Shown here piece after piece: positions 18,215 through 26,701 of a DNA stretch of 64,000 nt. The DNA comes from Brachybacterium sp. SGAir0954 (lineage in GTDB: Bacteria; Actinomycetota; Actinomycetes; Actinomycetales; Dermabacteraceae). Under the pieces are notes generated by a model. That model was not told the DNA's origin. It made no database searches and saw nothing but the letters and a program-made list of their open reading frames with translations. A program made the position numbers and the translations under genes. The stretch's first letter is position 1; the number at the start of each line of letters is the position of its first letter. The stretch is taken from positions 3,038,001 to 3,102,000 of the forward strand of contig NZ_CP027295.1 of NCBI RefSeq assembly GCF_005490785.1. Reading direction: 5' to 3'.

Positions 18215-18949
18215 ATGCCCCGGTCACGCCTGCCCTCCCCGCACCCGCCGATGCCGCCCCTCCGGCCTCTCCCCCGCCCGGCGCCCCCGCCTGTGCTGCG
18301 GCGGCTCCTCGTGGTGGTCGTGCTCGTCGCGCTCACCCTCCTCGCGCTCCCCGAGCCCGGGGCCGGCGCGGAGGGGTCGGACCGGTGGCGCTGGCCCGCC
18401 GCCCCTCCGCACCCCGTGCTGCGCGCCTTCGAGGCCCCGGAGCACCGCTACGGAAGCGGCCACCGCGGTATCGACGTCGGCGTCCCGGCAGGGGCCGAGG
18501 TCCATGCCGTGGAGGCGGGCACCGTGCACTTCGCGGGGAAGGTCGCCGGACGGGGCGTGGTCTCGGTGCGCCATGCCGACGGGCTGCTGTCCACCTACGA
18601 GCCCGTGGCGGCGACGGTCTCCGCCGGGGACCCGGTGGGGGCGGGGTCGACGCTCGGGACGATCGGGGCGGTCGACGGTGCACTGTCGCACTGCGCCCCG
18701 TCGACCTGCCTGCACCTCGGGGCGCGACGCGGGGAGGAGTACCTCGACCCGCTGCTCCTGCTCGGGATGCGCGGGCCGAGCGTGCTCGTGCGCTGGGACG
18801 GGGTCGGCTCGGGCGGCGCCGGGGCGGGGCCCGCTCCCCTGCTCAGCGGGGATGCGCTCGCCACCGCCGGGCCCTCGTCGTCACGGGTGGCCCCTGTTCC
18901 GGGAGGGTCGTCGGTGCGCGCTGGTGGCCGCGCGGCGACCGCGGACTGA
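18215..18949 (+). CDS. exported M23-like (LytM fold) protein, possibly inactive
   Basis: 244 residues: a Pro-rich cytoplasmic start, a hydrophobic segment (LLVVVVLVALTLLAL) as signal peptide or anchor, then an M23 domain. The first zinc motif is present as HRGID (His near 83, Asp near 87). The second motif, normally HxH, reads CLH (Cys near 165, His near 167), so the usual catalytic histidine is replaced by cysteine. LGARRGEEYLDPLLLL completes the fold. It may bind rather than cut peptidoglycan, or activate an amidase. The start is uncertain: no ribosome site is visible, and an ATG 12 codons later is possible. Confidence 0.75.
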   Translation: MPRSRLPSPHPPMPPLRPLPRPAPPPVLRRLLVVVVLVALTLLALPEPGAGAEGSDRWRWPAAPPHPVLRAFEAPEHRYGSGHRGIDVGVPAGAEVHAVEAGTVHFAGKVAGRGVVSVRHADGLLSTYEPVAATVSAGDPVGAGSTLGTIGAVDGALSHCAPSTCLHLGARRGEEYLDPLLLLGMRGPSVLVRWDGVGSGGAGAGPAPLLSGDALATAGPSSSRVAPVPGGSSVRAGGRAATAD

Positions 18950-19000
18950 CACGGCACCGCTGCCGACGCCCGCTCCTCGTGCGGCCGGCGCCCACTCCGC

Positions 19001-19023
19001 CCGGGGCACGCGATCGGCCCCGG
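19001..19023. terminator. hairpin between the M23-like gene and xerC
   Basis: CCGGGGC and GCCCCGG pair around a 9-nt loop, 1 nt after the xerC stop and between convergent genes. No U-tract. Confidence 0.45.
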
Positions 19024-19024
19024 A

Positions 19025-20041
19025 TCACGCCCGGGGGTGGGCCTGCTCGACGGTGCGCCGGAGCCGCTCGGCGCTGACGTGCGTGTAGATCTGCGTGGTC
19101 TGCAGGGAGGAGTGGCCCAGGAAGTCCTGGACGCTGCGCAGGTCCGCACCGCCCTCCACCAGATGCGTGGCAGCGCTGTGGCGGAGCGTGTGCGGGCTGA
19201 TCCGCTTGTCGATCCCGGCAGCCCTCGCGGAGCGGTCCACGATCGTGCGCACGGCGCGATCCCCGAGCCGTGCCCCCCGGGCGCCGAGGAAGAGCGCCTC
19301 CCCCGATCGGCCCGGTCCGGCCGCGAGCACGGGGCGGCCCTCCTGCTCCCAGAGGGCGATCGCCGCGAGCGCGGGCCGCCCGACGGGCACCACCCGCTCC
19401 TTGTCCCCCTTGCCGCGGACGCGCACCGTGCCGCGATCGCGGTCGATGCCGCGCAGATCCAGCGCCACGAGCTCCGAGACGCGCAGTCCGGAGGAGTAGA
19501 GGAGCTCGAGCACGGCGGCGTCGCGCAGCGCGAGCGCCCGCTCCGTCGGGTCCGCGGTCTCCGGGGTCTCCGTCGCCTCTCCGCGCTCGGAGTGCCCGGA
19601 ATGCTCGCGGGGCTGGACGCGCCCGGAGGGCTCGGGATGCTCGGTGTCGTCGAGCAGGTGCCCGGCCTGCTGGGCGGAGAGCACCGTGGGCAGGTGCCGG
19701 CCCCGCTGCGGGGCGCGGAGGCGGGAGCCGACGTCGTGGGGAGTCCGTCCCGAGGCGGCGAGCCAGGTGCAGAAGGTGCGTGCGGCGGCGGCGGAGCGGG
19801 CGAGCGTCGAGGGGCTCGCCCCGGTCTCCGCGCGGGCGGAGAGCCAGGAGCGCAGCGCCATGATGTCGATACCCGCGAGGTCGATCCGCTCGACCTCTCG
19901 CAGATGGGCGAGGAGATCCGCCGCCTCGCGCCGGTACGCGCGCACGGTGTGCTCGGAGCGGCCGCGCTCGAGCTGGAGGTGGTCGGCGAAGGCCTCGAGG
20001 ACGCGGAGGTCCTCGGGATGCTCCTCGCGGGTGGCGGACAT
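19025..20041 (-). CDS. xerC: tyrosine recombinase XerC
   Basis: Resolves chromosome dimers at dif with XerD. The 338 residues have the N-terminal SAM-like core-binding domain and the catalytic set: Arg in SSGLRVSE (near 187), Lys in VRGKGDKERVVPV, HTLRHSAATH (His-x-x-Arg), then GHSSLQTTQIYTH with the final His and nucleophilic Tyr. A hydrophilic insertion of about 35 residues (about 132-166, rich in Glu, Pro and Thr) sits between the two domains. The ATG at 20041 is chosen from the domain start and from GACACT ending 6 nt before it. It precedes dprA by 130 bp in the common actinobacterial order. Confidence 0.93.
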   Translation of the reverse strand: MSATREEHPEDLRVLEAFADHLQLERGRSEHTVRAYRREAADLLAHLREVERIDLAGIDIMALRSWLSARAETGASPSTLARSAAAARTFCTWLAASGRTPHDVGSRLRAPQRGRHLPTVLSAQQAGHLLDDTEHPEPSGRVQPREHSGHSERGEATETPETADPTERALALRDAAVLELLYSSGLRVSELVALDLRGIDRDRGTVRVRGKGDKERVVPVGRPALAAIALWEQEGRPVLAAGPGRSGEALFLGARGARLGDRAVRTIVDRSARAAGIDKRISPHTLRHSAATHLVEGGADLRSVQDFLGHSSLQTTQIYTHVSAERLRRTVEQAHPRA

Positions 20042-20047
20042 GGCTCC

Positions 20048-20053
20048 AGTGTC
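20048..20053 (-). promoter_or_regulatory. -10 element, probable leaderless promoter of xerC
   Basis: The minus strand reads GACACT, then 6 nt, then ATG at 20041. Confidence 0.45.
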
Positions 20054-20173
20054 CCCCACGTGCCCTGCCGGGGCCGGCACCCCGCTCCTGTGGCGTCTCC
20101 GGCGACTCGGTCGTCCCGTTCCGCGGCCGACGCCGCGGACGCTCCCCGACGGAGGCGGCGTCCGGGCCATGCC

Positions 20174-21352
20174 CTACTCCCGCCGCTCCGGCCGGGGGCG
20201 CCGGATCCGGTCCCCGGCGTGCTCCACGTGGCCCAGGAGCTCGAGCCTCGCGATCGCTCCGGCCACCTGCGGCTCGGGGAGCGCGACCTCGCGGACGATG
20301 CCGGCCAGGTCGAGGGAGGAGCGGGGAGGCACCGCGTCGAGGACCCGGCGGTCCGCGGGTTCGAGAAGGTCCAGCCGGTCCTGCACGGCGAAGCCGCCCT
20401 CCCCCGCGGGGTCCCCGCCGGGCAGCAGCTCGAGGACGTCCTGCACCTCGGTCACGAGCACGGCGTCGCTCTCCCGCAGCAGCCGGTGGCAGCCGGCGCT
20501 CGCCGCGGAGGTCACCGGTCCGGGCACGGCCGCGACCACGCGTCGCAGGGAATCGGCCCGGCGCGCGGTGGAGAGCGCCCCGGAGCGCCAGGACGCCTCG
20601 ACCACCACGGTCGCGTCCGCGAGCGCCGCGATGAGGCGGTTGCGGGCGAGGAACCGCCAGCGCGTGGGGGCCGTACCCGGCGGCGCCTCGGAGATCAGCA
20701 CGTGGCGCGCGGCGATCCGCTCGAGCAGGTCGCTGTTGCCCCGCGGGTACAGGCGGTCCAGCCCGCCCGCGAGCACCGCCGCCGTCGCGCCGCCGGTCGC
20801 ATGGAGCGCTCCGCGGTGCGCGGAGGCGTCGATCCCGTAGGCGCCGCCGGAGAGGACGGCCGCACCCCTCGCCGCGAGACCGGCGGCGAACGAGGTCGCG
20901 ACGTCCTCCCCATAGCGGGTCGAGGCGCGGGAGCCCACGATCGCCGCGACGGGGCGTCCCAGCAGCTCGCCGAGGTCGCCGTCCCCGCGCAGCCACAGGC
21001 AGGACGGCTGCTCGTGCGCGAGGTCCGCGAGCCGCTGCCCGGGCCAATCGGGGGCCTCGGGGGTGAGCACCCGCAGCCGGCGCCGGCCCGCGTCGGCGAG
21101 CACCGCGCCGACGTCGAGCGAGCTCAGCCGGTGCCGCCAGCGGGAGAGCGCCTCCGTCGCCGCGCGCTCGGCACCCGGTCTCGGCTCTGTCCCGGTGCGG
21201 CGCAGGAGCTCCCGGGCGGTCCCGGTGCGGGCCAGGTCGAGGGCGTCGACCGGCCCGCAGTGCCGGCGCAGCGCGAGGGCGACCTCGTCGAGGGGCTCGG
21301 CGATGAGTGACCAGGTGACGCGGGCCAGGAGGTCCGGGGAGGGGCCGCTCAT
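20174..21352 (-). CDS. dprA: DNA-processing protein DprA (Smf)
   Basis: Loads RecA on incoming single-stranded DNA during natural transformation; widespread also in bacteria not known to be competent. The 392 residues have an N-terminal SAM-like region, then the Rossmann-like core with IVGSRASTRYGEDVA, LSGGAYGIDASAHRGAL and VVVEASWRSGALSTAR, and a C-terminal winged-helix segment (IVREVALPEPQVAGAIARLE). The ATG overlaps the comM stop (ATGA). Confidence 0.95.
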   Translation of the reverse strand: MSGPSPDLLARVTWSLIAEPLDEVALALRRHCGPVDALDLARTGTARELLRRTGTEPRPGAERAATEALSRWRHRLSSLDVGAVLADAGRRRLRVLTPEAPDWPGQRLADLAHEQPSCLWLRGDGDLGELLGRPVAAIVGSRASTRYGEDVATSFAAGLAARGAAVLSGGAYGIDASAHRGALHATGGATAAVLAGGLDRLYPRGNSDLLERIAARHVLISEAPPGTAPTRWRFLARNRLIAALADATVVVEASWRSGALSTARRADSLRRVVAAVPGPVTSAASAGCHRLLRESDAVLVTEVQDVLELLPGGDPAGEGGFAVQDRLDLLEPADRRVLDAVPPRSSLDLAGIVREVALPEPQVAGAIARLELLGHVEHAGDRIRRPRPERRE

Positions 21353-22917
21353 CGTCGGTCCTCGTCACGGAGGGTGAGGGCGGTGCCGACGTGCTCGGCC
21401 TCGGGCCTCTCGGCGCCGGTGAGATCCGCAAGGGTCCAGGCGAGGCGCAGCACGCGGTCGTGGCCGCGCAGCGAGAGCCGTCCCTGGGCGAGGGCGTGGT
21501 CGAGCAGTCGGGACTGGGAGGGCTCGGGGGCGAGGTCACGGCGCAGGTCCGGCCCGGGGATCTGGCAGTTCAGGTGCCAGGGCCTGTCGGCGAAGCGCCG
21601 TCGCTGGCGCTCGCGGGCCGCGGCGACCCGGAGCGCGATCTCGGCGGAGGACTCCCCCGCCGCGCCGTCGAGGAGGTGCACGTCCACGGGTGGGACGTCG
21701 AGGCGCATGTCGATGCGGTCCATGATCGGGCCCGAGAGGCGGTGGAGGTACCGGCGGCGCTGAAGGGGCGAGCAGCTGCAGGCCTCCCCGTGCCCGTACG
21801 ACATGCCGCAGGGGCACGGGTTGGCGGCAAGCACGAGCTGGAAGCGTGCGGGATAGCGGGCGGCGCCGCCCGAGCGGTGGAGCGTGATGTCGCCGGTCTC
21901 GAGCGGCTCCCGCAGCGCCTCGAGCACCCGCGCCGGGAACTCCGGCGCCTCGTCGAGCAGGAGCACGCCGGCGTGGGCGCGGGAGATCGCACCGGGCAGG
22001 GCGATCCCCGATCCGCCTCCCACTACGGCGGCGGCCGTGGCGGTGTGGTGGGGGCTCTCGAACGGCGGGCGCCGTCGCAGCCCCTGGCGCGCGTCGAAGC
22101 GCCCGCAGACGGAGTGGATGGCGGAGACCGCGAGGGAGTCCTCGGTATCGAGATCGGGGAGGATCCCGGGGATCCGGGCGGCGATCATCGTCTTCCCCGC
22201 TCCGGGCGGCCCGGTGAGCAGCAGGTGATGGCCGCCCGCGGCGGCGACCTCGGCGGCGAAGCGGGCCTGCTCCTGCCCGAGCACGTCGCGGAAGTCCAGG
22301 GTGGAGCGGGGACCGGTGCCGTCGGCGTCCGCCCCGTCCCTCCCATCGGGGCCGCCGTCGTCGCCCCCGCCCGGACGGTCCGTGGGGTCCGGGCCCGGGG
22401 TGATCCGGGCGCCCCAGCGGTGCAGGACCGTCGCGAGGTCCCCGGCGGCGTCCACCGAGATGCCGTCCACGAGCCGGGCCTCGGCGAGGTTCTCCAGCGG
22501 CACCACGGCACGGTCGATCCCGAGGCCGCGGGCGGCGACGAGTGCGGGGAGCACACCGGGGACGGGCCGCAGCCGGCCGTCGAGACCCAGCTCGCCGAGG
22601 TGGACGGTGCGCTCGATGCCCCGGGAGGGCAGGTCGCCCTGCGCGGCGACGAGGGCGATCGCGATCGCGAGGTCGAAGCCCGATCCGTGCTTGGGGATCC
22701 AGGCGGGGGTCATGTTGACCGTCAGCCGGCGCTGGGCGAGGTGGATCCCGCTGCGCGCGGAGGCGGCCCGCACCCGCTCACGGGCCTGCAGCGTCGAGGG
22801 TCCGGGCAGTCCCACGAGGGAGAAGGCGGGGAGCCCCGGGGAGACGTCGGCCTCGATCTCGACGAGCGTCCCCTCGAGCCCCGTGAGCGCGACCGAGAGC
22901 GTGCGCGCCTGGCCCAT
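21349..22917 (-). CDS. comM: YifB/ComM family Mg-chelatase-like AAA ATPase
   Basis: Related to ComM, a hexameric helicase that promotes branch migration during transformation. The 522 residues show an N-terminal Lon-like fold (LVGLPGPSTLQARERVRAA), Walker A LTGPPGAGKTMIA, Walker B GVLLLDEAPEF, sensor ANPCPCG and a cysteine cluster (CPCG...CSCSP), as usual for this family. An acidic Gly/Asp linker lies around 185-215. It sits between yraN and dprA and is coupled to dprA by a 4-nt overlap. Confidence 0.93.
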   Translation of the reverse strand: MGQARTLSVALTGLEGTLVEIEADVSPGLPAFSLVGLPGPSTLQARERVRAASARSGIHLAQRRLTVNMTPAWIPKHGSGFDLAIAIALVAAQGDLPSRGIERTVHLGELGLDGRLRPVPGVLPALVAARGLGIDRAVVPLENLAEARLVDGISVDAAGDLATVLHRWGARITPGPDPTDRPGGGDDGGPDGRDGADADGTGPRSTLDFRDVLGQEQARFAAEVAAAGGHHLLLTGPPGAGKTMIAARIPGILPDLDTEDSLAVSAIHSVCGRFDARQGLRRRPPFESPHHTATAAAVVGGGSGIALPGAISRAHAGVLLLDEAPEFPARVLEALREPLETGDITLHRSGGAARYPARFQLVLAANPCPCGMSYGHGEACSCSPLQRRRYLHRLSGPIMDRIDMRLDVPPVDVHLLDGAAGESSAEIALRVAAARERQRRRFADRPWHLNCQIPGPDLRRDLAPEPSQSRLLDHALAQGRLSLRGHDRVLRLAWTLADLTGAERPEAEHVGTALTLRDEDRR

Positions 22918-22918
22918 C

Positions 22919-23416
22919 TCAGCCGACCGCCCGCAGGTGCTCGACGAGCACCGTGCCGTCGAGGTGCACGTGCACGGCGATCACGTCGATGCGCACGTCG
23001 CGATGCGGGGTCGAGCGCTCCATCAGATAGGTGCCGACCAGGCGGCGCAGCCGCGCGAGCTTGTCCGGGGTGACCGCGGCCTGCGGGACCCCGGTGACGA
23101 AGCTGCGGCGCGTCTTCACCTCGACGAAGACGAGGGTGTCCCCGTCCAGGGCGATGATGTCGAGCTCGCCGCGCCGGCCGAGGCGCAGGTTCCGCTCCAC
23201 GACGAGCCATCCCTCGGCCTCGAGACGCTCAGCGGCGATGTCCTCCCCGCGGCGGCCGAGCTCCGCCGTGGAGAGGGAGCGTAGGGGGCGGGGAGGACGC
23301 GGCGGCAGGGGCGGCGGGACGAGGGCAGGAGCGGGCCCCTGCGCGGTCGGTGGTCGCCCTGCGGCATGGGAGGGGGCCTCGGTCCGGGGTCCGCCGGCGG
23401 CGGTGGCGCTGTTCAT
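22919..23416 (-). CDS. UPF0102 (YraN) endonuclease-like protein
   Basis: A restriction-endonuclease-like fold protein of unknown role found next to rnhB and comM. The core shows LGRRGEDIAAERLEAEGW, then RRGELDIIALDGDTLVFVEV followed by KTR, the ExD...ExK-type active-site pattern. The first 45 or so residues are Pro/Ala-rich and not part of the family, so the true start may be further in; no strong ribosome site is seen before the ATG at 23416. It ends 1 nt before comM starts. Confidence 0.88.
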   Translation of the reverse strand: MNSATAAGGPRTEAPSHAAGRPPTAQGPAPALVPPPLPPRPPRPLRSLSTAELGRRGEDIAAERLEAEGWLVVERNLRLGRRGELDIIALDGDTLVFVEVKTRRSFVTGVPQAAVTPDKLARLRRLVGTYLMERSTPHRDVRIDVIAVHVHLDGTVLVEHLRAVG

Positions 23417-23509
23417 GCGGGACAGCCTGGGCGGTGCCAGGCTCCCGCGCCCGCTCGGATCCCGGACTGGGGACGGAGGGCCGTTGGGGAGGAACGATCG
23501 GATGCCGCG

Positions 23510-23812
23510 TCAGGGCAGCGAGATGTCCGGCTTGGACAGCTCCTCGATGTTCACGTCCTTGAAGGTCACCACGCGCACGGACCGCACGAAGCGGTGGGAG
23601 CGGTAGATGTCCCACACCCAGACGTCCGCGAGGCGCAGCTCGTAGAAGACCTCGCCGCCCGCGGAGCGCACCTGCAGATCCACCTGGTTGGCGAGGTAGA
23701 AGCGGCGCTCCGTCTCGACCACGTAGGTGAAGAGGCTGACGACGTCGCGGTACTCCCGGAAGAGCTGAAGCTCGAGATCCGACTCGTAGTTCTCGAGGTC
23801 CTGACTGTTCAC
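23510..23812 (-). CDS. DUF2469 family protein
   Basis: A 100-residue acidic protein conserved across actinobacteria (MNSQDLENYESDLELQLFRE, then YRDVVSLFTYVVETERRFYL). The function is unknown. The GTG start overlaps the rnhB stop as GTGA. The DUF2469-rnhB-lepB order is typical of the phylum. Confidence 0.93.
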   Translation of the reverse strand: MNSQDLENYESDLELQLFREYRDVVSLFTYVVETERRFYLANQVDLQVRSAGGEVFYELRLADVWVWDIYRSHRFVRSVRVVTFKDVNIEELSKPDISLP

Positions 23813-24627
23813 TCTCGCTCCTCCACGCCGGTCCCGGGATCAGGGTCGTCCCACAGTACGCCAGTGAGAGGGGCCTGCCTCACCGGAGCCTGGACGCGCG
23901 CCGACGACCGGACCGGAGCGGGGGCAGGTGACCGGGCGGGCTTCGGCGCGGAGCCCAGGCGCCAGCTGCGGCGGTGGTGGTCACTCGCACCGAGGGCGTC
24001 GATCGCCTCCCGGTGGGCGGCGGAGCCGTAGCCCTTGTTCCCCGCCCAGCCGTAGGCGGGCAGCTCCTCGTCCAGCGCGACCATGTGGGCGTCCCGCGCG
24101 ACCTTCGCGACGACGCTCGCCGCGGCGACGCTCGCGCAGTCGCGGTCGGCGCTGACCTGCAGCGCGATCCGCGGGACGTGCCCGCCGCGGGAGACGAGCG
24201 CGGGGGTGAGCACGTCGGCGTCGCCGTCGAGCAGGATCGCGTCGATCCGTGCGCCGTCGGGGAGCTCGAGGCCGTCCAGCGCTCGCAGCGCGGCCCGGGT
24301 GAGGGCCGTCATGATGCCCGCCTCGTCGATCTCCGCGGCGCTCGCCCAGCCGGTCGCGACGGCGAGGGCGCTCTCGCGGATCGGCTCCACGAGCGCCTCG
24401 CGGCGACGCGCGGTGAGGCGCTTGGAGTCGCGGACCCCTGCGGGTAGCGGCGTGATCTCGCCGTCCACGGCGCGCACGGCGCAGGCGCCGAGGGTCACGG
24501 GGCCCGCGAGGGCGCCGCGGCCCACCTCGTCGATGCCGACGACGATCCGCTCCCCCGGGCCGCAGGCGGCGGCGAGGGCGCGCTCGACGTCGAGAGTGGG
24601 GACGACGGCCGGGCCGGCCGGGCTCAC
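23809..24627 (-). CDS. rnhB: ribonuclease HII
   Basis: Removes ribonucleotides and RNA from DNA duplexes. The 272 residues contain the catalytic GIDEVGRGALAGPV (DEXGRG motif), the second acidic region AILLDGDAD, and the SVVAKVARD segment. A Pro/Arg/Ala-rich tail of about 55 residues follows the catalytic domain and is not part of the family. The GTG at 24627 overlaps the lepB stop as GTGA; reading through from further upstream would be lepB shadow. Confidence 0.95.
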   Translation of the reverse strand: MSPAGPAVVPTLDVERALAAACGPGERIVVGIDEVGRGALAGPVTLGACAVRAVDGEITPLPAGVRDSKRLTARRREALVEPIRESALAVATGWASAAEIDEAGIMTALTRAALRALDGLELPDGARIDAILLDGDADVLTPALVSRGGHVPRIALQVSADRDCASVAAASVVAKVARDAHMVALDEELPAYGWAGNKGYGSAAHREAIDALGASDHHRRSWRLGSAPKPARSPAPAPVRSSARVQAPVRQAPLTGVLWDDPDPGTGVEERE

Positions 24628-25394
24628 GGCTGGTCGGGGACGTCGGAGAAGGCGTCGTGGCCGTCGTTCAGACCCGTCCAGCGGCTCGCGGGCCAGAAGA
24701 CGACCTCGGCGGTGCCGGTGACGTCGTCGAGGGGGACGAAGCCGTCCTCGCCCTGGATCTCGTGCCAGGCCGAATCGGCGGAGGCGTGCCGGTTGTCGCC
24801 CATGACCCACACCTTCCCCTCGGGCACCGTGACGTCGAAGGCGCCCTGGCAGGCGGTGGTCGCCGGGTTGATGTAGGGCTCGTCGAGGGCGACGCCGTTC
24901 ACCTCGAGCTGCGAGTCCGCGGACTCGCAGACGACGTGGTCGCCCGGGAGGCCGATGAGGCGCTTGACGAGGTGGTCCTGGGAGGGATCCGGTGCGAGGC
25001 CGACGAGGCTCAGCAGCATCATCAGACGCACCCGCGGGGTGGGGTCCTCCGTCGCGTCCCCCTCGACCCAGTTCCCCGGGTCCGCGAAGACGACGACGTC
25101 GCCGCGCTGGAGGTCGAAGACCCCGGGGGTCAGCTTGGAGACGAGGATCTTGTCGTTCGTCTCGAGGGTGGGGCTCATCGACTCGGACGGGATGTAGAAC
25201 GGCTGGATCAGGAAGGTCTTCACGAGCACCGCGATGACCAGTGCGACCGCCATGGTGACGACCATGTCGAGCCAGAGCGGCATCCGTCGGCGCTCGCGGG
25301 CCGCCCGCGGGGCGCCGGCGCGGTGGGAGTGCTCGGCGTCGCCGTGCGCCTCCGGGGAGGTCACGTCGCTGCGGGGTTCATCGGGCTCGTTCAT
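24624..25394 (-). CDS. lepB: signal peptidase I, first copy
   Basis: Cleaves Sec and Tat signal peptides on the outer face of the membrane. The 256 residues have a charged cytoplasmic start, one transmembrane segment (LDMVVTMAVALVIAVLV), the catalytic serine in IPSESMSPTL, the catalytic lysine in VKRLIGLPGD, and the MGDNRHASADSAWH box. The ATG at 25394 is 7 nt after a TAGGAT -10 box, so the message is probably leaderless, although AGGA within that box could also act as a ribosome site. Confidence 0.94.
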   Translation of the reverse strand: MNEPDEPRSDVTSPEAHGDAEHSHRAGAPRAARERRRMPLWLDMVVTMAVALVIAVLVKTFLIQPFYIPSESMSPTLETNDKILVSKLTPGVFDLQRGDVVVFADPGNWVEGDATEDPTPRVRLMMLLSLVGLAPDPSQDHLVKRLIGLPGDHVVCESADSQLEVNGVALDEPYINPATTACQGAFDVTVPEGKVWVMGDNRHASADSAWHEIQGEDGFVPLDDVTGTAEVVFWPASRWTGLNDGHDAFSDVPDQP

Positions 25395-25401
25395 CACCGC
25401 G

Positions 25402-25407
25402 ATCCTA
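25402..25407 (-). promoter_or_regulatory. -10 element of lepB-rnhB-DUF2469
   Basis: The minus strand reads TAGGAT, ending 7 nt before the lepB ATG. Confidence 0.45.
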
Positions 25408-25472
25408 GCCGCGGTTCCTGCATGGCCCCGCCGCGCCACGGCGAGGGACACCGCGTGACCCGATCACCCCGG

Positions 25473-26057
25473 TCAGAGCGCGCCGCGGCGCGAGAGCGGC
25501 CAGGCGATCGCGTCGACGCTCCCCACGACCCGCGAGACGGGGATCATCCCGCCGCCGGGCGCGCCGAGCAGGTTCCGCGAATCCGTGGAATCGCCCCGGT
25601 TGTCGCCGAGCACGAACATGCGCCCCTGGGGCACCTCGAGGTCGAAGGGGATCTCGCTCGGGACGGTGCCCGCGGGGAGGTACGGCTCCTCGAGCGCCTC
25701 CCCGTTCACCGTGATCGCCCCGGCGTCCGTGCAGCAGGTGACGCGGTCACCGCCCACGGCGATCACCCTCTTCACCCAGAAGCGGCCGCTCGCCCCGGCG
25801 CCGTCGGTCCCGAAGTAGCCGGAGCCGTCGAACACGACGACCTGGCCGCGCTCGGCGGTGTCGCGGTCGGAGCGGTCCGCGAGGATCAGGTCGCCGGGCT
25901 GCAGGGCGGGCTCCATCGAGGCCGAGGGCACCGTGAACGGCTGGGCCACGAACTGGCGCACCAGCAGGGCGCCGAGCAGGAGCAGCACGACGAGGACGGC
26001 GGCGACCGCCACCGTGAGGTGGGATCGCCGCCGTCCGTCGTGGACCTGATCGGTCAC
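25473..26057 (-). CDS. lepB: signal peptidase I, second copy
   Basis: A shorter paralogue (194 residues). One transmembrane segment (LTVAVAAVLVVLLLLGALLV), catalytic serine in VPSASMEPAL, catalytic lysine in VKRVIAVGGD, and the LGDNRGDSTDSR box are all intact, so it should be active. It differs clearly from the neighbouring copy 78 bp away, so it is an old paralogue rather than a recent duplication. The GTG start lies 15 nt after the rplS stop without a clear ribosome site, suggesting coupling to rplS. Confidence 0.92.
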   Translation of the reverse strand: MTDQVHDGRRRSHLTVAVAAVLVVLLLLGALLVRQFVAQPFTVPSASMEPALQPGDLILADRSDRDTAERGQVVVFDGSGYFGTDGAGASGRFWVKRVIAVGGDRVTCCTDAGAITVNGEALEEPYLPAGTVPSEIPFDLEVPQGRMFVLGDNRGDSTDSRNLLGAPGGGMIPVSRVVGSVDAIAWPLSRRGAL

Positions 26058-26072
26058 CGGGAGAGCCGTGGC

Positions 26073-26423
26073 TCAGGAGTGCTCGCGCTTCTCCTTGATG
26101 CGGGCCTTCTTGCCGGTGAGCTTGCGCAGGTAGTACAGCTTCGCGCGGCGCACGTCGCCGCGGGTGACGACCTCGATCTTCTCGATGGTCGGGGCGTGCA
26201 CGGGGAACACGCGCTCCACGCCGACGCCGAAGGAGATCTTGCGGACCCGGAAGGTCTCGCCCACGCCGTGGCCCTGGCGGCCGATGACGTAGCCCTGGAA
26301 GACCTGGACACGGGAGCGGTTGCCCTCGATGACCTTCACGTGGACCTTGACGTTGTCACCGGCGCGGAACGCGGGGATGTCCTCGCGCAGGGACGCCTTG
26401 TCGAGCTCGTCGAGCTTCTGCAT
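26073..26423 (-). CDS. rplS: 50S ribosomal protein L19
   Basis: The 116 residues match the family: [40 protein letters not shown] and [20 protein letters not shown]. The ATG at 26423 has GGAG about 9 nt upstream. It follows trmD by 278 bp and has its own promoter and a leader of about 200 nt. Confidence 0.97.
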   Translation of the reverse strand: MQKLDELDKASLREDIPAFRAGDNVKVHVKVIEGNRSRVQVFQGYVIGRQGHGVGETFRVRKISFGVGVERVFPVHAPTIEKIEVVTRGDVRRAKLYYLRKLTGKKARIKEKREHS

Positions 26424-26589
26424 CGTTCTTCTCCAGCCCTCCGCCTCAGGTCGGACAGCATGTTCGCGGGTCTCCCGGGACGGGGGACCGTGATGAACCA
26501 TCGATCCGGCGAGGGGCGGACCCCTCGTGCCGGTGTGCTGGGCCTCTGGCGGCGACTCCCATCGCCACGGACCTGCCCGGCCGCTTCCT

Positions 26590-26620
26590 GCGCCCCTCCC
26601 CTGAGGCAGGGGGGCGCGCG
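26590..26620 (-). other. hairpin near the 5' end of the rplS leader
   Basis: An imperfect, very GC-rich stem built from GCGCCCC and GGGGCGC type arms with a CCT-type loop starts about 10 nt after the predicted rplS transcription start. It could be an attenuator or an L19-type leader element. No member of a known leader family was recognised. Confidence 0.35.
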
Positions 26621-26636
26621 ACACGCACGAGGACCC

Positions 26637-26665
26637 ATTGTGCCAGCGCACACGGGCCGCGGCAA
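26637..26665 (-). promoter_or_regulatory. rplS promoter
   Basis: On the minus strand -35 TTGCCG and -10 CACAAT are separated by exactly 17 bp, the clearest two-box promoter in the window. The start would be near 26630, leaving a leader of about 207 nt before rplS. Confidence 0.6.
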
Positions 26666-26701
26666 GCATCGGGCCCGCCGAACACGCTGGTCAGCGGGCG
26701 G

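Noticed and set aside
24624-26057. Two adjacent signal peptidase genes as a recent duplication or assembly error
   Set aside because: The two proteins differ in length and in most positions outside the catalytic boxes, so they are old paralogues, as in many actinobacteria.
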